Shown here: piece after piece, positions 30,239-40,968 of the stretch
Layout of the letters: each line of letters starts with the position of its first letter
Numbering within the stretch: the first letter of the stretch is position 1
Source of the DNA: an uncultured Saprospiraceae bacterium
GTDB lineage: Bacteria; Bacteroidota; Bacteroidia; Chitinophagales; Saprospiraceae
Direction: 5' to 3'
Length of the DNA stretch: 47,764 bases
Assembly (NCBI GenBank): GCA_937929835.1
Contig: CALFUU010000140.1
Span: forward strand, 1 to 47,764
Translations under genes and position numbers: made by a program
The notes under the pieces: model-generated
What the model was told of the DNA's origin: nothing
What the model saw: the letters and a program-made list of their open reading frames with translations, nothing else
The model's database searches: none

Positions 30239-33200
30239 TTATCTAAACAGTATCATTTTCTTAGTGATACTGACATCTTCTGTCTCTACTCTATAGATCA
30301 GTAACCCTTCAGATTCGAGACCACTAATCTCAATATTGAATTCATTGATACCCTTATCGAAAGCACCTGTTTGTCGTTGTATGACTTCCCCTGCGACATT
30401 GTAAACTGTCAAGTTTACGGACTGTCGAGTAGGTGTATAGAAAGCAACTTTAGTAAACTCTGTAAAGGGGTTAGGTTTGTTTTGGAATACCTCGAAGCTA
30501 TCAGATACAGATTCACTTCTAAAGATATAATTCAAAGACCTAGCATCTGCGCCAGTATAAAATTCTGGTCGAGCCACATATCCAGTTAACGTAACAAAGT
30601 CAGATAATTGTCCTGCGGTTTGTGCTTCGAAGTAGATCGTAAACAAGTTGCTACCTGCATCCATCTTATAACCTGAGATATCGTGATGGCTAAATGTCAT
30701 CGTACCTAAAGGCTCGTTGAGCAAGGCAAAATTCTTTTCTCTTAAAGGAATTGCATCAGCATCTACTCCTTGGAAGACAAGTGCATTTGTATCAAAATCT
30801 AAGGTGAACTGGAAGCCATCGAATTGCATCGCCTCCTCGAGTCGGAATGGCACCGCTACTAAATCACCAGCGTCAAACTGCAAATTCTGGCCACTGACGT
30901 AGGCTGGTGCAGATCTACTATCTAAGGCTGAGCTCTGTAGTAAGTCCGCATCGTTATTCACATCTCCAACTTTGACTGCTGTAAAGTCAGCCTCCATATC
31001 CGCACTGCTTATAGACATCTTAGTGATCTTATCAGAATATCCCCAAGGAGAATTCATATCGGTAAACTGGTAGCTATCCGAAACAAAAACATAAGAATCA
31101 TTCTGCGGTAATTCTGTATACAATCCTAGGATAAGCTTACGTAACTCTACTAAATCTATTCCATCTACTTTATTATCCTTATTGACATCAGCAGCAATAA
31201 CCTTATAGGGAGAATCCAAGCGCTCGACGCCTAAGATATGTCTCTGGATCTGAATCAGATCTAAGGTAGATATTCCTTTTAGATGCTCCTCGTCGTACTC
31301 CGGTTCTACAATGTAATCTTGATTGAAATTCACATAATTAAATGCATACTCACCAGACTGCCCAGTCATATCCATAACAGGACTCACTGAGTTCATATTA
31401 TCCAACTGGACCATAACATTTTCTATCGCTTGCTCTGTCTCTGTAGATATATTACCTGCAATAGTCGTAAGCATTCCATCCATATTATCACAGACATCAT
31501 TGGTATCTTGTAAGTCTAGATTAACAGTACAAGACTCAAATGCTCCACTCTCATCTGTTATAAATACGGACAAGGTGATTATCTCTGAGATTCCATTGGC
31601 AATATCATCACAAGTAAAAGTCCTTTCTAACGTAGGATAACTTGTCGCTTCTGGAGAATCAAAAGTAATCGTCAAGCTATCTAGTCCATCACAACCACCT
31701 TCACTCTTGAGATCAAAATCAGAGGCCCATACAAGAGCTTCTCCATCTTCATTAAGTGTCCAAGTTATCGTCGCCAAACAAATAGGTAGTGGCGGTCTGT
31801 CTCCTTTGATGATAAATGGGAAGGTACAACTGTCATTTCCAGCACCACAAGAGTTCTCTATATTAAATGTTATAGAGTGTTCACCTGCAGGGTATTCACC
31901 AGAAGCAATTCCAGAGCCTGTAATATCAACAGTTCCATCAGTAAATGCATCAATAGACCAAGTTAATTCAGAACCTACACAAGCATCATTGACTGTCGGT
32001 GCAAGATCTATAAAACCTATACAATTAATACTATCTGTGGACACCATCACCATATCAGGGCAGATTAGTTCAGGTGTACCCGAATTTCTAACTTCTATAT
32101 TTTGTGTACGTCTAATGACAAACTCATTAGGATTGGTAGAAGAGAATCTACACCAATCTACTACAATCCAATTTCTTATAATGGTATAGCACTCGCCAGC
32201 AGAATTGCTCGTTATAGGTGCTGAGTCCTCGTATGATATACCAATGTTTATACATTCGAAATCAGCAACAGTAGTCGGCAATCCTGTCTGAGAAGGATCT
32301 ATACTAAAATCAGCATCACAAATATCTATAACTACATCATCTGGAAAATCAAAATCATCAGCGTCTAAGGTCATAGATGTACCACTAGGCATTATGGTTA
32401 TCGTCTGCTCACAGCTATCCATAATCATCCCGTCAAGATCTCTAATAAGAATCTTTCTTGTGATCGTTCCTGTATTACAACCTGTATCGAAATTAGATAA
32501 ATCAAAAGTGCCATTGTCTATACTAAAAGAAGTACTGCATCCGACTGTACCTGTAGCGGTAGACAAGTCAGTGAAATCATCTAAACAAGACAACGTAACA
32601 TCTTGTGGACAACTGAAATCTGGTATAAAATCATCAGTTACACAAACTCTCGTTGGACACTCACTAAAATTTCCATCTGCATCCGTTACTCTTAAGAAAA
32701 CAGAGATTGTATCTCCTACATCTTCGCAACAGAACGCTACAGAGCTGTCATAAAAGTTATTAGTACCACATCCAGGACTTTCTCTTCTCGCTTCAAACTG
32801 CATTACAGAACCACAAGGGTCGAAACTGTGATCATCAAAAGTCTCAGCAGGTACATCAGTTTGACCTCCAGGCCCTACTGGTATCTTAGTAAATCCTTCG
32901 CATATTGCATTAGGTGGGTTATTATCGCTTACTCTAATTTCAAAAAAGCAACAATTAACAAAATCTGCCTCCACAGCGTTGGGGTTGCTCTGTAGCTCTG
33001 GACCATTACCACACGCATCGGTAAAGCAATATCTTACCCACGTGATATCTTCTACTACACCTGGAATCGGGTATCTACCATCATCAGCTACCTGTATGTC
33101 TGTAAATGGAATAGCACCTAAATCGGTTACTCCTGGCTCTGCCCTTTTGAAAGCAACATCAACGGTTACTGGATAAGAACAATCTAATACCACTAGTGGT

Positions 33201-34315
33201 GTTGTCAATGAATCCACTATACCCATAGGGTCTAAGATCACCTCGGCTGTACAATCAAAAGTCCTAGACTGTACAAACAATGTATCAAAAAGACTACCCG
33301 ACGTCGTCCTAGTCACAAATCTAGAACCGTCTATTGTTCTATCAACAGGACAAGAAGATACAGGTGGACTCAGATCTCTAATTTTGATCACTTGACCATC
33401 AGAAATACTCTCTCCAGTACACCAATCTATGACAAACCAGTCTCGGATTAATTTTATCTGTTCACCACAAGTCTCAGCTCCTATATCGGTATGAAAGAAC
33501 ATAATATTTGGACAGTTTGTCCCTGTAGGCTCTCCTGTATTTTCAGGCTCTATACTTGGAATATTGCTACAATCTACAGCGTTGATTTCGAAAATAAAAT
33601 CATCTGGAAAAACCACATCTGCAATATCAAATTTCTCTAGAAGCAGTCTCTGTCTACAAGAAGTCTGATTGCCTCTAGAATCAGAAACATACCACGTTCT
33701 GATCACTTCTCCTGAAAAATCTCCAGTACAAGTAACTCCTAGGTCTTCATCTTCGAAAGTTACTTCTGAATTCGCCTCGCACCCTACTGCTACAACTGGC
33801 TCTTGGATATTAAACCCTCCATCACAAGGAACTACTGCATCGTGCAAGCCTACATCTAGAGTGCCATCGCATTCTATAAAGATGGGTCCTACTTTATCCT
33901 CAATAGTCACATTGCCCCAGCAGGTTATACCACACTGATCTAAGGTTACTGTTGCTTTGAATGTAGTGCCCACTTCTGAATCGCCTACAGTTATAGAACC
34001 TGTGCCTGTGGCTGTATCAAAAACTGTATCATCTGCGTATAACAAAGCTATAGTATAATCTGCATCTGTAAACCCAGCAGGATTTCCTTGCTGAATCAAG
34101 TCTAGTGTTATATCGGCAACACAAGACTCATTGGTTGAGATATTAATAGCACTATTACATGCCAAACTTACATTAGCACACTGAGCAGAGGCTACAGTAG
34201 AAATAAGCGTAAGTAAAGCAACATAGATGGTAACATGTAATAATGAGTTACCTACTTTACTCCATTTAGAAGTACTCACGGTGCCCATATTTTTATGATT
34301 AATTATCTTGTTCAT
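30239..34315 (-). CDS. Giant secreted T9SS protein with HYR-like repeats, dockerin-like and cohesin-like modules (paralogue 1)
   Basis: 1358 residues from ATG 34315; a later ATG (residue 10) is an equally good start. A signal peptide ends near Ala45 (VASAQ). Residues ~48-950 are cysteine-rich HYR/Ig-like repeats with phrases such as CWGNVTIEDK, SCRQRLL, CPVDRTIDGS and CPQDVTLSC. Residues 1014-1064 hold a dockerin-like module (STLDLIQIQRHILG, then DVNKDNKVDGIDLVELRK with a calcium-type D-x-N-x-D loop); ~1143-1272 are cohesin-like (FDGFQFTLDFDT); and 1273-1358 are a type A T9SS sorting domain (QNKPNPFTEFTKVAF). It is homologous over almost its whole length to the C-terminal two-thirds of the neighbouring 2104-residue gene. 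Confidence 0.85.
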   Translation of the reverse strand: MNKIINHKNMGTVSTSKWSKVGNSLLHVTIYVALLTLISTVASAQCANVSLACNSAINISTNESCVADITLDLIQQGNPAGFTDADYTIALLYADDTVFDTATGTGSITVGDSEVGTTFKATVTLDQCGITCWGNVTIEDKVGPIFIECDGTLDVGLHDAVVPCDGGFNIQEPVVAVGCEANSEVTFEDEDLGVTCTGDFSGEVIRTWYVSDSRGNQTSCRQRLLLEKFDIADVVFPDDFIFEINAVDCSNIPSIEPENTGEPTGTNCPNIMFFHTDIGAETCGEQIKLIRDWFVIDWCTGESISDGQVIKIRDLSPPVSSCPVDRTIDGSRFVTRTTSGSLFDTLFVQSRTFDCTAEVILDPMGIVDSLTTPLVVLDCSYPVTVDVAFKRAEPGVTDLGAIPFTDIQVADDGRYPIPGVVEDITWVRYCFTDACGNGPELQSNPNAVEADFVNCCFFEIRVSDNNPPNAICEGFTKIPVGPGGQTDVPAETFDDHSFDPCGSVMQFEARRESPGCGTNNFYDSSVAFCCEDVGDTISVFLRVTDADGNFSECPTRVCVTDDFIPDFSCPQDVTLSCLDDFTDLSTATGTVGCSTSFSIDNGTFDLSNFDTGCNTGTITRKILIRDLDGMIMDSCEQTITIMPSGTSMTLDADDFDFPDDVVIDICDADFSIDPSQTGLPTTVADFECINIGISYEDSAPITSNSAGECYTIIRNWIVVDWCRFSSTNPNEFVIRRTQNIEVRNSGTPELICPDMVMVSTDSINCIGFIDLAPTVNDACVGSELTWSIDAFTDGTVDITGSGIASGEYPAGEHSITFNIENSCGAGNDSCTFPFIIKGDRPPLPICLATITWTLNEDGEALVWASDFDLKSEGGCDGLDSLTITFDSPEATSYPTLERTFTCDDIANGISEIITLSVFITDESGAFESCTVNLDLQDTNDVCDNMDGMLTTIAGNISTETEQAIENVMVQLDNMNSVSPVMDMTGQSGEYAFNYVNFNQDYIVEPEYDEEHLKGISTLDLIQIQRHILGVERLDSPYKVIAADVNKDNKVDGIDLVELRKLILGLYTELPQNDSYVFVSDSYQFTDMNSPWGYSDKITKMSISSADMEADFTAVKVGDVNNDADLLQSSALDSRSAPAYVSGQNLQFDAGDLVAVPFRLEEAMQFDGFQFTLDFDTNALVFQGVDADAIPLREKNFALLNEPLGTMTFSHHDISGYKMDAGSNLFTIYFEAQTAGQLSDFVTLTGYVARPEFYTGADARSLNYIFRSESVSDSFEVFQNKPNPFTEFTKVAFYTPTRQSVNLTVYNVAGEVIQRQTGAFDKGINEFNIEISGLESEGLLIYRVETEDVSITKKMILFR

Positions 34316-34346
34316 AATCTGTTTTCTTTTATCTGAGGATTCAGAA

Positions 34347-37300
34347 TTACTTAATGATTATCATCGTCTTACTGGCGATATTAGCCCCAGCTTTGATTTG
34401 ATAATAAAGAACACCTGCTCCATCGATGACGTCACTGCTGACATCAATTGCATTATAGCCTCTATGCCCTTGACGGACTTCAGAGAATATCTGCTTACCA
34501 TCTACGTCTGTAATAACAAAGGTCACTTGTTCTGCTTGGGGAAGCGTAAATCCTATAGTCGTTACATCTTTAAATGGATTTGGTATATTTTGCTCTATTC
34601 TGAATTCATCCGCAGCACTATAATCTCTGTGGACAAAGTCTATACTTTGTGTTGTCACAGATTCTCCGTCGACGACATAAGTCTCATTAAAGACTTCAGA
34701 TGTATGGAGCAATAATCCTCCATCAGCATCCAGTAGGACTTCGAAAAGAATATCACCACGAGAAACATTAAGAGCTTCCGCATCATTCCAACTTATTCTT
34801 ACTCTGTCTTCATCTAAGAGGTCCCAAGCGATATGTGCATCTTCTAACTCTAATCTCATAGGTACTATGGCTATAAAGTCACCAGTCGTAAAGCCAACTT
34901 CCATTTGCATTCCAGCTAGAGCAATATCTTTGCTTGCTACAAATTGTATTCTTCTGCTACCTTTCTTGGTAAGTGTTTCTAGCACTTCCAGATCATAATT
35001 TGCATTTCTATTAGTTACAGCGTTATTCTGAAAGCCATTCTGTGAAGAAGCATCTACATCGCCTATCTTGACACCTATAAAGTCAGCGTCATTGACATTA
35101 TTCTGAATGTTGTACAAATCAACATTCTCTGTATATGGAAACGGATTGGTTACATCAGCAAAAATGTAATCAGAGTCTACAAATCTCCAAGATGTATTCT
35201 GCGGCAACTCTTGGTATATACCTAGAATGAGCTTTCTCAATTCTACTAAATCCAATCCATCAATAGATTCTGAATTATTAACATCTGCCGCAATAATCTT
35301 ATACGGACTGTCCAATTTTTCAATACCCAATATATGTCTCTGAATCATCACCAAGTCAAGAGTGGATACACCCGCTAAGTAGTTATCATTTTTGACTGCG
35401 CTTATTCTATAGTCGGTATTCATTGGCATATCATCAAAAGCATACTGCCCTTCTAATGCCATATTCACTTGAGGTACCGTCATATCAGTCGACATTATAG
35501 AAACCTCCACATTCTCGATCATATGCTCTTGCTCCGTCATTATCTGACCGCTTACCTCTGTAAGCGACATAGGTGTGTCGCATACATCGATATTGTCTTG
35601 GATAATCAAGTTGACAGTACAGTGCGCCATATTTGAATTAGACGTAGGACCATCCCACACAAATAATCTAATAGGATTATCCCCTACATTGCTACAGTCA
35701 AGAGTAAGACTACTCACTATAGCTGTCTCAGAAAATGAAAGCTCCACACTATTAGAACATACATCAGCACTTCCTAAATCTATATCACTAGCCCAAATCT
35801 CTGCTGTCGCATCAGCACCCAAAGGAAGCACTAATTCAGTATGACAGTAAGGCACTGGCGGTATTTGGTCGGTAACGCTTAGACTACGTTGACACTCATC
35901 TGTGTTACCGCAAGCATCTTCCGCAGTAAAGGTTACAATATGATTACCTATAGGGAAAGTACCACTGGCATCATTGCCGCTACCAGAACGATCTTGCCCA
36001 TTCTCTACATCAATCGTATAAGTCCATATAGCACCTTCTGTGCAGGCACCATTATCTGAAAGTGTAGCTATTAGATTCTCTACAGTAGCAGAGCAGTTTC
36101 CAGTATTTTCTATGACGAGTTGAGAACTGTTACAATTGATGATTGGATCTGTCGTATTTGTCATCTTGATGATCTGATCAAAAGTGAATACCTGATCAGG
36201 ATTACACCAATCAACGACTGTCCAAGTCCTCACCATCTTCTGGCAAGCATTATCAACAATGCTGAAAACCAGATCAGTGAAGTTAGCAACTACATTAGAG
36301 CATCCACTTGAATTAAATGTCGGCTCCTGACTACCTTCGGGCAAATCTGCAGGATCAATACCATCTAGAGTACAAGCTCCACTTGTAATGTCCGCATCTG
36401 CTGGCCATGTAATATCTGACTCAGAGAATGGAGATGTATCTCTCACAGAAATCGTTTGACTACAAGTTGTACTTGGTCTATTCCCTGAGCAATCCTCTAC
36501 AGTCCACGTTCTTCTAAACGATCCTTGAGAACATTCATCTAGACTAAATCCAGAGACATCAGTCGTTTCCGTAATGGTCACACCACATACATCAGTCGCA
36601 GTTAAAGTCCCAAAGGCAGCATCCAAATTGTTCAAGTTAATATTCGTCCCACATTCCAAGACGACATTTTCTGGACAACTTGTAATTTCTGGTCTGATGA
36701 AATCAACAACAGTTACCTCAGTCATACAGAAGTTATGATTACCTGCATTATCTATCACTCTGACCATCATCATAACTGGATCATCTCCACCGTCACAGTT
36801 TACATCTGCGCAGCAAAATTTCTCTACTTGTGTGAAGCCACATTTATTCTCAAATTCTACCACATATCTTGCTGCATCGCTTAGAGATGTACCTGCCATA
36901 TGAACAGGGTCAGAGGTCACTAGACCAACTTGCTCTGCAATCCAATCTGCTTCTGCAGTACTGTCCCCACTAGCCAAAGCTCCTCCTAGTGCAGCTGCAT
37001 AGGCCGTCGCATTCTCACTAGATACAGGCTCATTAGAAATATAATAATAGTGGTCATTTGTATAAGCTCCTAATAATGACATAAACTCAAAATCTCTTTC
37101 CTCACAATCACACTCACTATCTTGTGTATCCATTCTTTGAATCACAATCTCATAGATGCCACAATTATCCCAACTATTATCATCAAAAGTAGAAGGCCCA
37201 GCGAATGCAGTTCCAAACTGATTTAATGTAATCGTATTGAACAAATCACAAGCAGGTATAGGCTGCTCTGTATCTCTTAGAGAAATTTCAGATATGCAAT

Positions 37301-40300
37301 CCGTCTCAGAACGGTTACCACAAACATCCGTTACCATATATCTTATCATTACTGAACTACCCTCAAAATCCAAATCAGATATCGTGTAGTTATTGGTTGC
37401 TGGATCGAAAGTAGCTCCTGTACTTACAAATGCATTGCTCCCTTCTACTCGATACTCTATACTATAAGTCCAAGTCTGACACTCTTGTACTGTAGGCGGT
37501 CCTACAGTGAGTGTCGCACCACAATCGTGTGTAGAAGTAGATACACTTCCATTAGCAGGTGCACTGCATATAGGGCTAGTCGTATCTGTCAATACGATAG
37601 TCTGATTTTGCATCGCGCTCTCCTGGGCGCAAGCATCCCATACTGTCCACGTTCTTACAATCTTCATCGTCTCTCCACAGACTGGAATAACTCTATCAGA
37701 GTATCCAATCACTTCTAGATTAGTACATACTAACCCAGAAGGGAATCCTGTGAAGCTTGGGTCAGGGTTGCCAAGAGCATCTGTAGGGAATCCAGAACAC
37801 AACTCGATAGATGGACATACTCCATCTGTATCTGCCGCACCTTCCGCATCAGCATCAAGTACTGAATCAAAATTCTTAGGCCATACTATGGAGTTCAGAT
37901 CTACTAAACTCACTTCTAGATTTACTGAACAAGAACTCTGTGCACCGTTATTAATATCGGTAACTGTCCACGTTCTTCTTACTGACTGAGGACTTGCGCA
38001 TTGTGCAGATGTATTATCATCGACAAAGGTTAGCACGACGTCACTACAGTTATCATAGCCTTGCAGGAACCAATCATTAGTAGCAGGTCTATAAGTTGCA
38101 ACTACATCATCCTCAAACATTGGGAATCCTGTCATATCTCCTGGCACGTCTACTTCAAAACAAGTCGAAAGAAATGGACCACCTGTGCAGAACTGACCTA
38201 GAGGCTCTATTGATTTATCTTCTACAAGGACCTCTCCCCAACAAGAATTGTTACCACACTTCTGTGTGATGGTTACATTCAAGGTTTGTCCGATTAGGTC
38301 TTGAGTCAGCATACCATCGATAATGTTTCCATTAGCGTCTGATATGGTAACTGTATAAGCTTCATTAGGAGCAGTCTGACCTTCTAGTATCATTTCTGGA
38401 AGCAACTCCAATTCACAATTGTTATTGAGTGTGACATTGACTAGACTATTACAAGCTAGTGAACTATTATCTTCTTCTAGTACAATGACAGGCAATGAAC
38501 TAGCTATAGAACAAGCTTCAGGACCTGAACTAGTTCCCGTTGCTTTTACTAAGAAATTACCGGGGACTAAAAACTCTATATCTACAAGATCAGAACTTCC
38601 ACTAGCTGGAAAGATATTATAACTAGTCGCTGCGGCAGGGCTTCCATCCTCATTGCACACTGTAAAAGTTTCGTCTACAGAGTTGAAATTAACTAGATTA
38701 TAAGTATTAATACTATTTAAACAGACACAAGACATTCCTTGTATCTCTGGCATCATATCTATTATAGAGACGTCTATGGTTGCACTTTCTTCACAGGTCA
38801 AGTTCTCCCCTACTACAGCAGTATAGGCACCTGATTCTGTAACACATAATTGTGTAGAAGTTTCTCCTACTACCACTTCACCATTGAGGAACCAAGCAAC
38901 CGTTGTAGTCCCATCCACTATAGCGTCAATACATCCAGAACCACAGAAGGTTGCAGAGTCTTCAGCAAAGCCCACTGTTGGCTCCTCCATAAATTCTATA
39001 ACAACACAGTCAGACGCAGAACACAAACCATCTGTAGTCGTAACTGTAACACAATACATTCCTGAAGTCGTAAAGACAACCGTAGAAGATGCTTCTGTAG
39101 CGTCATGAGACCATGCATAATTGAATTCTCCCGCGGGACCTGCATTTATCGCAACATTGACACCAGCACATTCTCTAATCGTGTGATCTGGTAGATCGAC
39201 TGTTGGTGATTGTATCACCGTAATAAATACTGATTCTGACTCCTCACAAGATAAGCCATTAGCAATCACGGCTGTATATATACCCGAAACAAGCGGTGTA
39301 GTTACTGGAATTGTAGAACCTTGAGCAAACCACGTTAATGGTAATGGCCAAGGACCAGGATTGGTAGCAGGAAGCATCTCACCACTGCACAAAGTCATAT
39401 CCATCACTTCTACAGATACTCCATTTCCGTATGTCACCATTATCTCATCTTGGGCAGTACATTCTGCTTGCCCTTCCGCGATCACGGCTCTGTAGCATCC
39501 AGATTGCGTAATCGTAACCGACTGACCAGAATCACTTAATAGAACGGGAGTCACTGACGCATCCGTACAATCAAATTGGAAAAATGAAATAGACTGAGCA
39601 TCGGTAGGTGTCACTGTTGCAACCAACTCATACTCTTGTCCAGTACAGAGGTGATCAAGTGTCATATCCTCTGGAAGTGATATTGTCGGTGGACCGTCTA
39701 GGATAGAAATCGGAGCGGTAACATCACCCAGCTTGCAAGCTCCTACATCGGTATCTAGATTACATAACTGTAACATATACTCTCCCGCAGCTAAGCCAGT
39801 AAAGCTTACAGTACCTGAGCCCGTACCACTACCTGTCGTAGAGCCCGGCATTACATTACCAATTTGCATTCCATCAGCTCCGATAACTTTGAAACCGATA
39901 TCAAGACCATCAGCGATAGGCATAACAGTGTATTCCTCTTCTATAGGAGCTCCACAGAGATAGAACTCTGAAGCTCCAGTTATACTTGCGCCTGCACTTG
40001 GATTCGTAACTGTTATCGTATTAGAAAATGAATAATCACATCCATCTGCTGTTCCAGTTGCTGTCACTGTATAAGTACCAGGATTGCAATAAGACACTTG
40101 CAGTGTATTATTGCTTTCTCCAGATACTACAGGAGAGACCATGTCAATCTCATCAGCTCCAGTTGTAGTCCAGGTCACATCCGATGGCGGAGGATTTCCA
40201 TCCTCATCTACCATACTTAAAGTAACTAACCCACCAGCGCATACCGATGGATTGGCTGGAAGTATAGGATACGATGGAGCCCTACAAGAAAACATCTCGT

Positions 40301-40661
40301 ACTCAGGAAACAATACTTCTCCATTCTTGAATATGGTGACGAGTGGCACAGCACCAGCAGGGTCAGACAAACCTCTAAGGGTAAATGTTGTCCCAATTAC
40401 AAAGGAAAACTCTGTGCCATCTGGCAAGGGATTACCATCCGAATCTAAGAGATTTGTTCCGTTTTGTAAGGTAATCACATCACTAGGATCACAACCCCAG
40501 GTATTAATTACAAAGGATAGGAGGCCTGCTGGATTAGCTTCATCGCACGAGCACTCATAGGAGACACTTTGCGCTTCAATGAAATTGTTACTAGCAAACA
40601 TCAGCAAGAAAAAGCACAGAACTAGGCTCTTCTTTAAATGTGTAAATGTATGTGTAATCAT
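34347..40661 (-). CDS. Giant secreted T9SS protein with Ig-like and HYR repeats, dockerin-like and cohesin-like modules (paralogue 2)
   Basis: 2104 residues from ATG 40661. A signal peptide (LVLCFFLLMFASNNFIEAQ) is followed by ~700 residues of PKD/Ig-like repeats (for example PTVDLPDHTIRECAG, PPTISLPEDMTLDHLCTG), then from ~732 a region homologous to the whole mature 1358-residue neighbour (SSLACNSLVNVTL, CWGEVLVEDKS). A dockerin-like module starts at ~1763 (STLDLVMIQRHILG, then DVNNSESIDGLDLVELRK, a partly degenerate calcium loop). A cohesin-like region (~1880-2010) and a type A T9SS domain (2019-2104, QNIPNPFKDVTTIGF) end it. The gene lies 31 bases upstream of paralogue 1 and is probably cotranscribed. 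Likely a surface adhesin or matrix protein; the ligand is unknown. Confidence 0.85.
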   Translation of the reverse strand: MITHTFTHLKKSLVLCFFLLMFASNNFIEAQSVSYECSCDEANPAGLLSFVINTWGCDPSDVITLQNGTNLLDSDGNPLPDGTEFSFVIGTTFTLRGLSDPAGAVPLVTIFKNGEVLFPEYEMFSCRAPSYPILPANPSVCAGGLVTLSMVDEDGNPPPSDVTWTTTGADEIDMVSPVVSGESNNTLQVSYCNPGTYTVTATGTADGCDYSFSNTITVTNPSAGASITGASEFYLCGAPIEEEYTVMPIADGLDIGFKVIGADGMQIGNVMPGSTTGSGTGSGTVSFTGLAAGEYMLQLCNLDTDVGACKLGDVTAPISILDGPPTISLPEDMTLDHLCTGQEYELVATVTPTDAQSISFFQFDCTDASVTPVLLSDSGQSVTITQSGCYRAVIAEGQAECTAQDEIMVTYGNGVSVEVMDMTLCSGEMLPATNPGPWPLPLTWFAQGSTIPVTTPLVSGIYTAVIANGLSCEESESVFITVIQSPTVDLPDHTIRECAGVNVAINAGPAGEFNYAWSHDATEASSTVVFTTSGMYCVTVTTTDGLCSASDCVVIEFMEEPTVGFAEDSATFCGSGCIDAIVDGTTTVAWFLNGEVVVGETSTQLCVTESGAYTAVVGENLTCEESATIDVSIIDMMPEIQGMSCVCLNSINTYNLVNFNSVDETFTVCNEDGSPAAATSYNIFPASGSSDLVDIEFLVPGNFLVKATGTSSGPEACSIASSLPVIVLEEDNSSLACNSLVNVTLNNNCELELLPEMILEGQTAPNEAYTVTISDANGNIIDGMLTQDLIGQTLNVTITQKCGNNSCWGEVLVEDKSIEPLGQFCTGGPFLSTCFEVDVPGDMTGFPMFEDDVVATYRPATNDWFLQGYDNCSDVVLTFVDDNTSAQCASPQSVRRTWTVTDINNGAQSSCSVNLEVSLVDLNSIVWPKNFDSVLDADAEGAADTDGVCPSIELCSGFPTDALGNPDPSFTGFPSGLVCTNLEVIGYSDRVIPVCGETMKIVRTWTVWDACAQESAMQNQTIVLTDTTSPICSAPANGSVSTSTHDCGATLTVGPPTVQECQTWTYSIEYRVEGSNAFVSTGATFDPATNNYTISDLDFEGSSVMIRYMVTDVCGNRSETDCISEISLRDTEQPIPACDLFNTITLNQFGTAFAGPSTFDDNSWDNCGIYEIVIQRMDTQDSECDCEERDFEFMSLLGAYTNDHYYYISNEPVSSENATAYAAALGGALASGDSTAEADWIAEQVGLVTSDPVHMAGTSLSDAARYVVEFENKCGFTQVEKFCCADVNCDGGDDPVMMMVRVIDNAGNHNFCMTEVTVVDFIRPEITSCPENVVLECGTNINLNNLDAAFGTLTATDVCGVTITETTDVSGFSLDECSQGSFRRTWTVEDCSGNRPSTTCSQTISVRDTSPFSESDITWPADADITSGACTLDGIDPADLPEGSQEPTFNSSGCSNVVANFTDLVFSIVDNACQKMVRTWTVVDWCNPDQVFTFDQIIKMTNTTDPIINCNSSQLVIENTGNCSATVENLIATLSDNGACTEGAIWTYTIDVENGQDRSGSGNDASGTFPIGNHIVTFTAEDACGNTDECQRSLSVTDQIPPVPYCHTELVLPLGADATAEIWASDIDLGSADVCSNSVELSFSETAIVSSLTLDCSNVGDNPIRLFVWDGPTSNSNMAHCTVNLIIQDNIDVCDTPMSLTEVSGQIMTEQEHMIENVEVSIMSTDMTVPQVNMALEGQYAFDDMPMNTDYRISAVKNDNYLAGVSTLDLVMIQRHILGIEKLDSPYKIIAADVNNSESIDGLDLVELRKLILGIYQELPQNTSWRFVDSDYIFADVTNPFPYTENVDLYNIQNNVNDADFIGVKIGDVDASSQNGFQNNAVTNRNANYDLEVLETLTKKGSRRIQFVASKDIALAGMQMEVGFTTGDFIAIVPMRLELEDAHIAWDLLDEDRVRISWNDAEALNVSRGDILFEVLLDADGGLLLHTSEVFNETYVVDGESVTTQSIDFVHRDYSAADEFRIEQNIPNPFKDVTTIGFTLPQAEQVTFVITDVDGKQIFSEVRQGHRGYNAIDVSSDVIDGAGVLYYQIKAGANIASKTMIIIK

Positions 40662-40968
40662 TTTTTACTATTGTAAATTCAATTCGTTCAAAAGGAATAG
40701 GTATGGTCAACATAGACCAATCCCTTTTTCTTCGGGGTACGAAGTCCAAGAACCTAACCAAAAGCCCATTCATATTAACACTTGAATTAATACGTCTCGT
40801 ATTAGTAATTTCTCTCATCTATAACTGATTCATAACTATTCAATTAGGCTGTATCGCCGTTTGGAGAAATATTTGTCTTTTTTACTATTTGTTAAAACAT
40901 CTCTATTCTAAAATCAATAAGTAAGGTCTATCTTGCCTATATTGGAGCTGATAATCAAGCCTCGAGTA
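40662..40968. other. Intergenic region upstream of the giant T9SS gene and SUI1 gene
   Basis: 307 bases between divergent genes. I see an imperfect hairpin around 40690-40729 (AAAAGG ... TGGTC with GACCA ... CCTTTT), which would lie in the 5' leader of the giant minus-strand gene. No exact TAnnTTTG box on either strand is placed convincingly; TACTATTTG (about 40884-40892) upstream of the SUI1 gene is near-consensus. Short frames here show no coding resemblance. Confidence 0.4.

Noticed and set aside
40591-40818. Minus-strand frame upstream of the giant T9SS gene
   Set aside because: It overlaps the signal-peptide coding end and has no family resemblance; likely the gene's leader.
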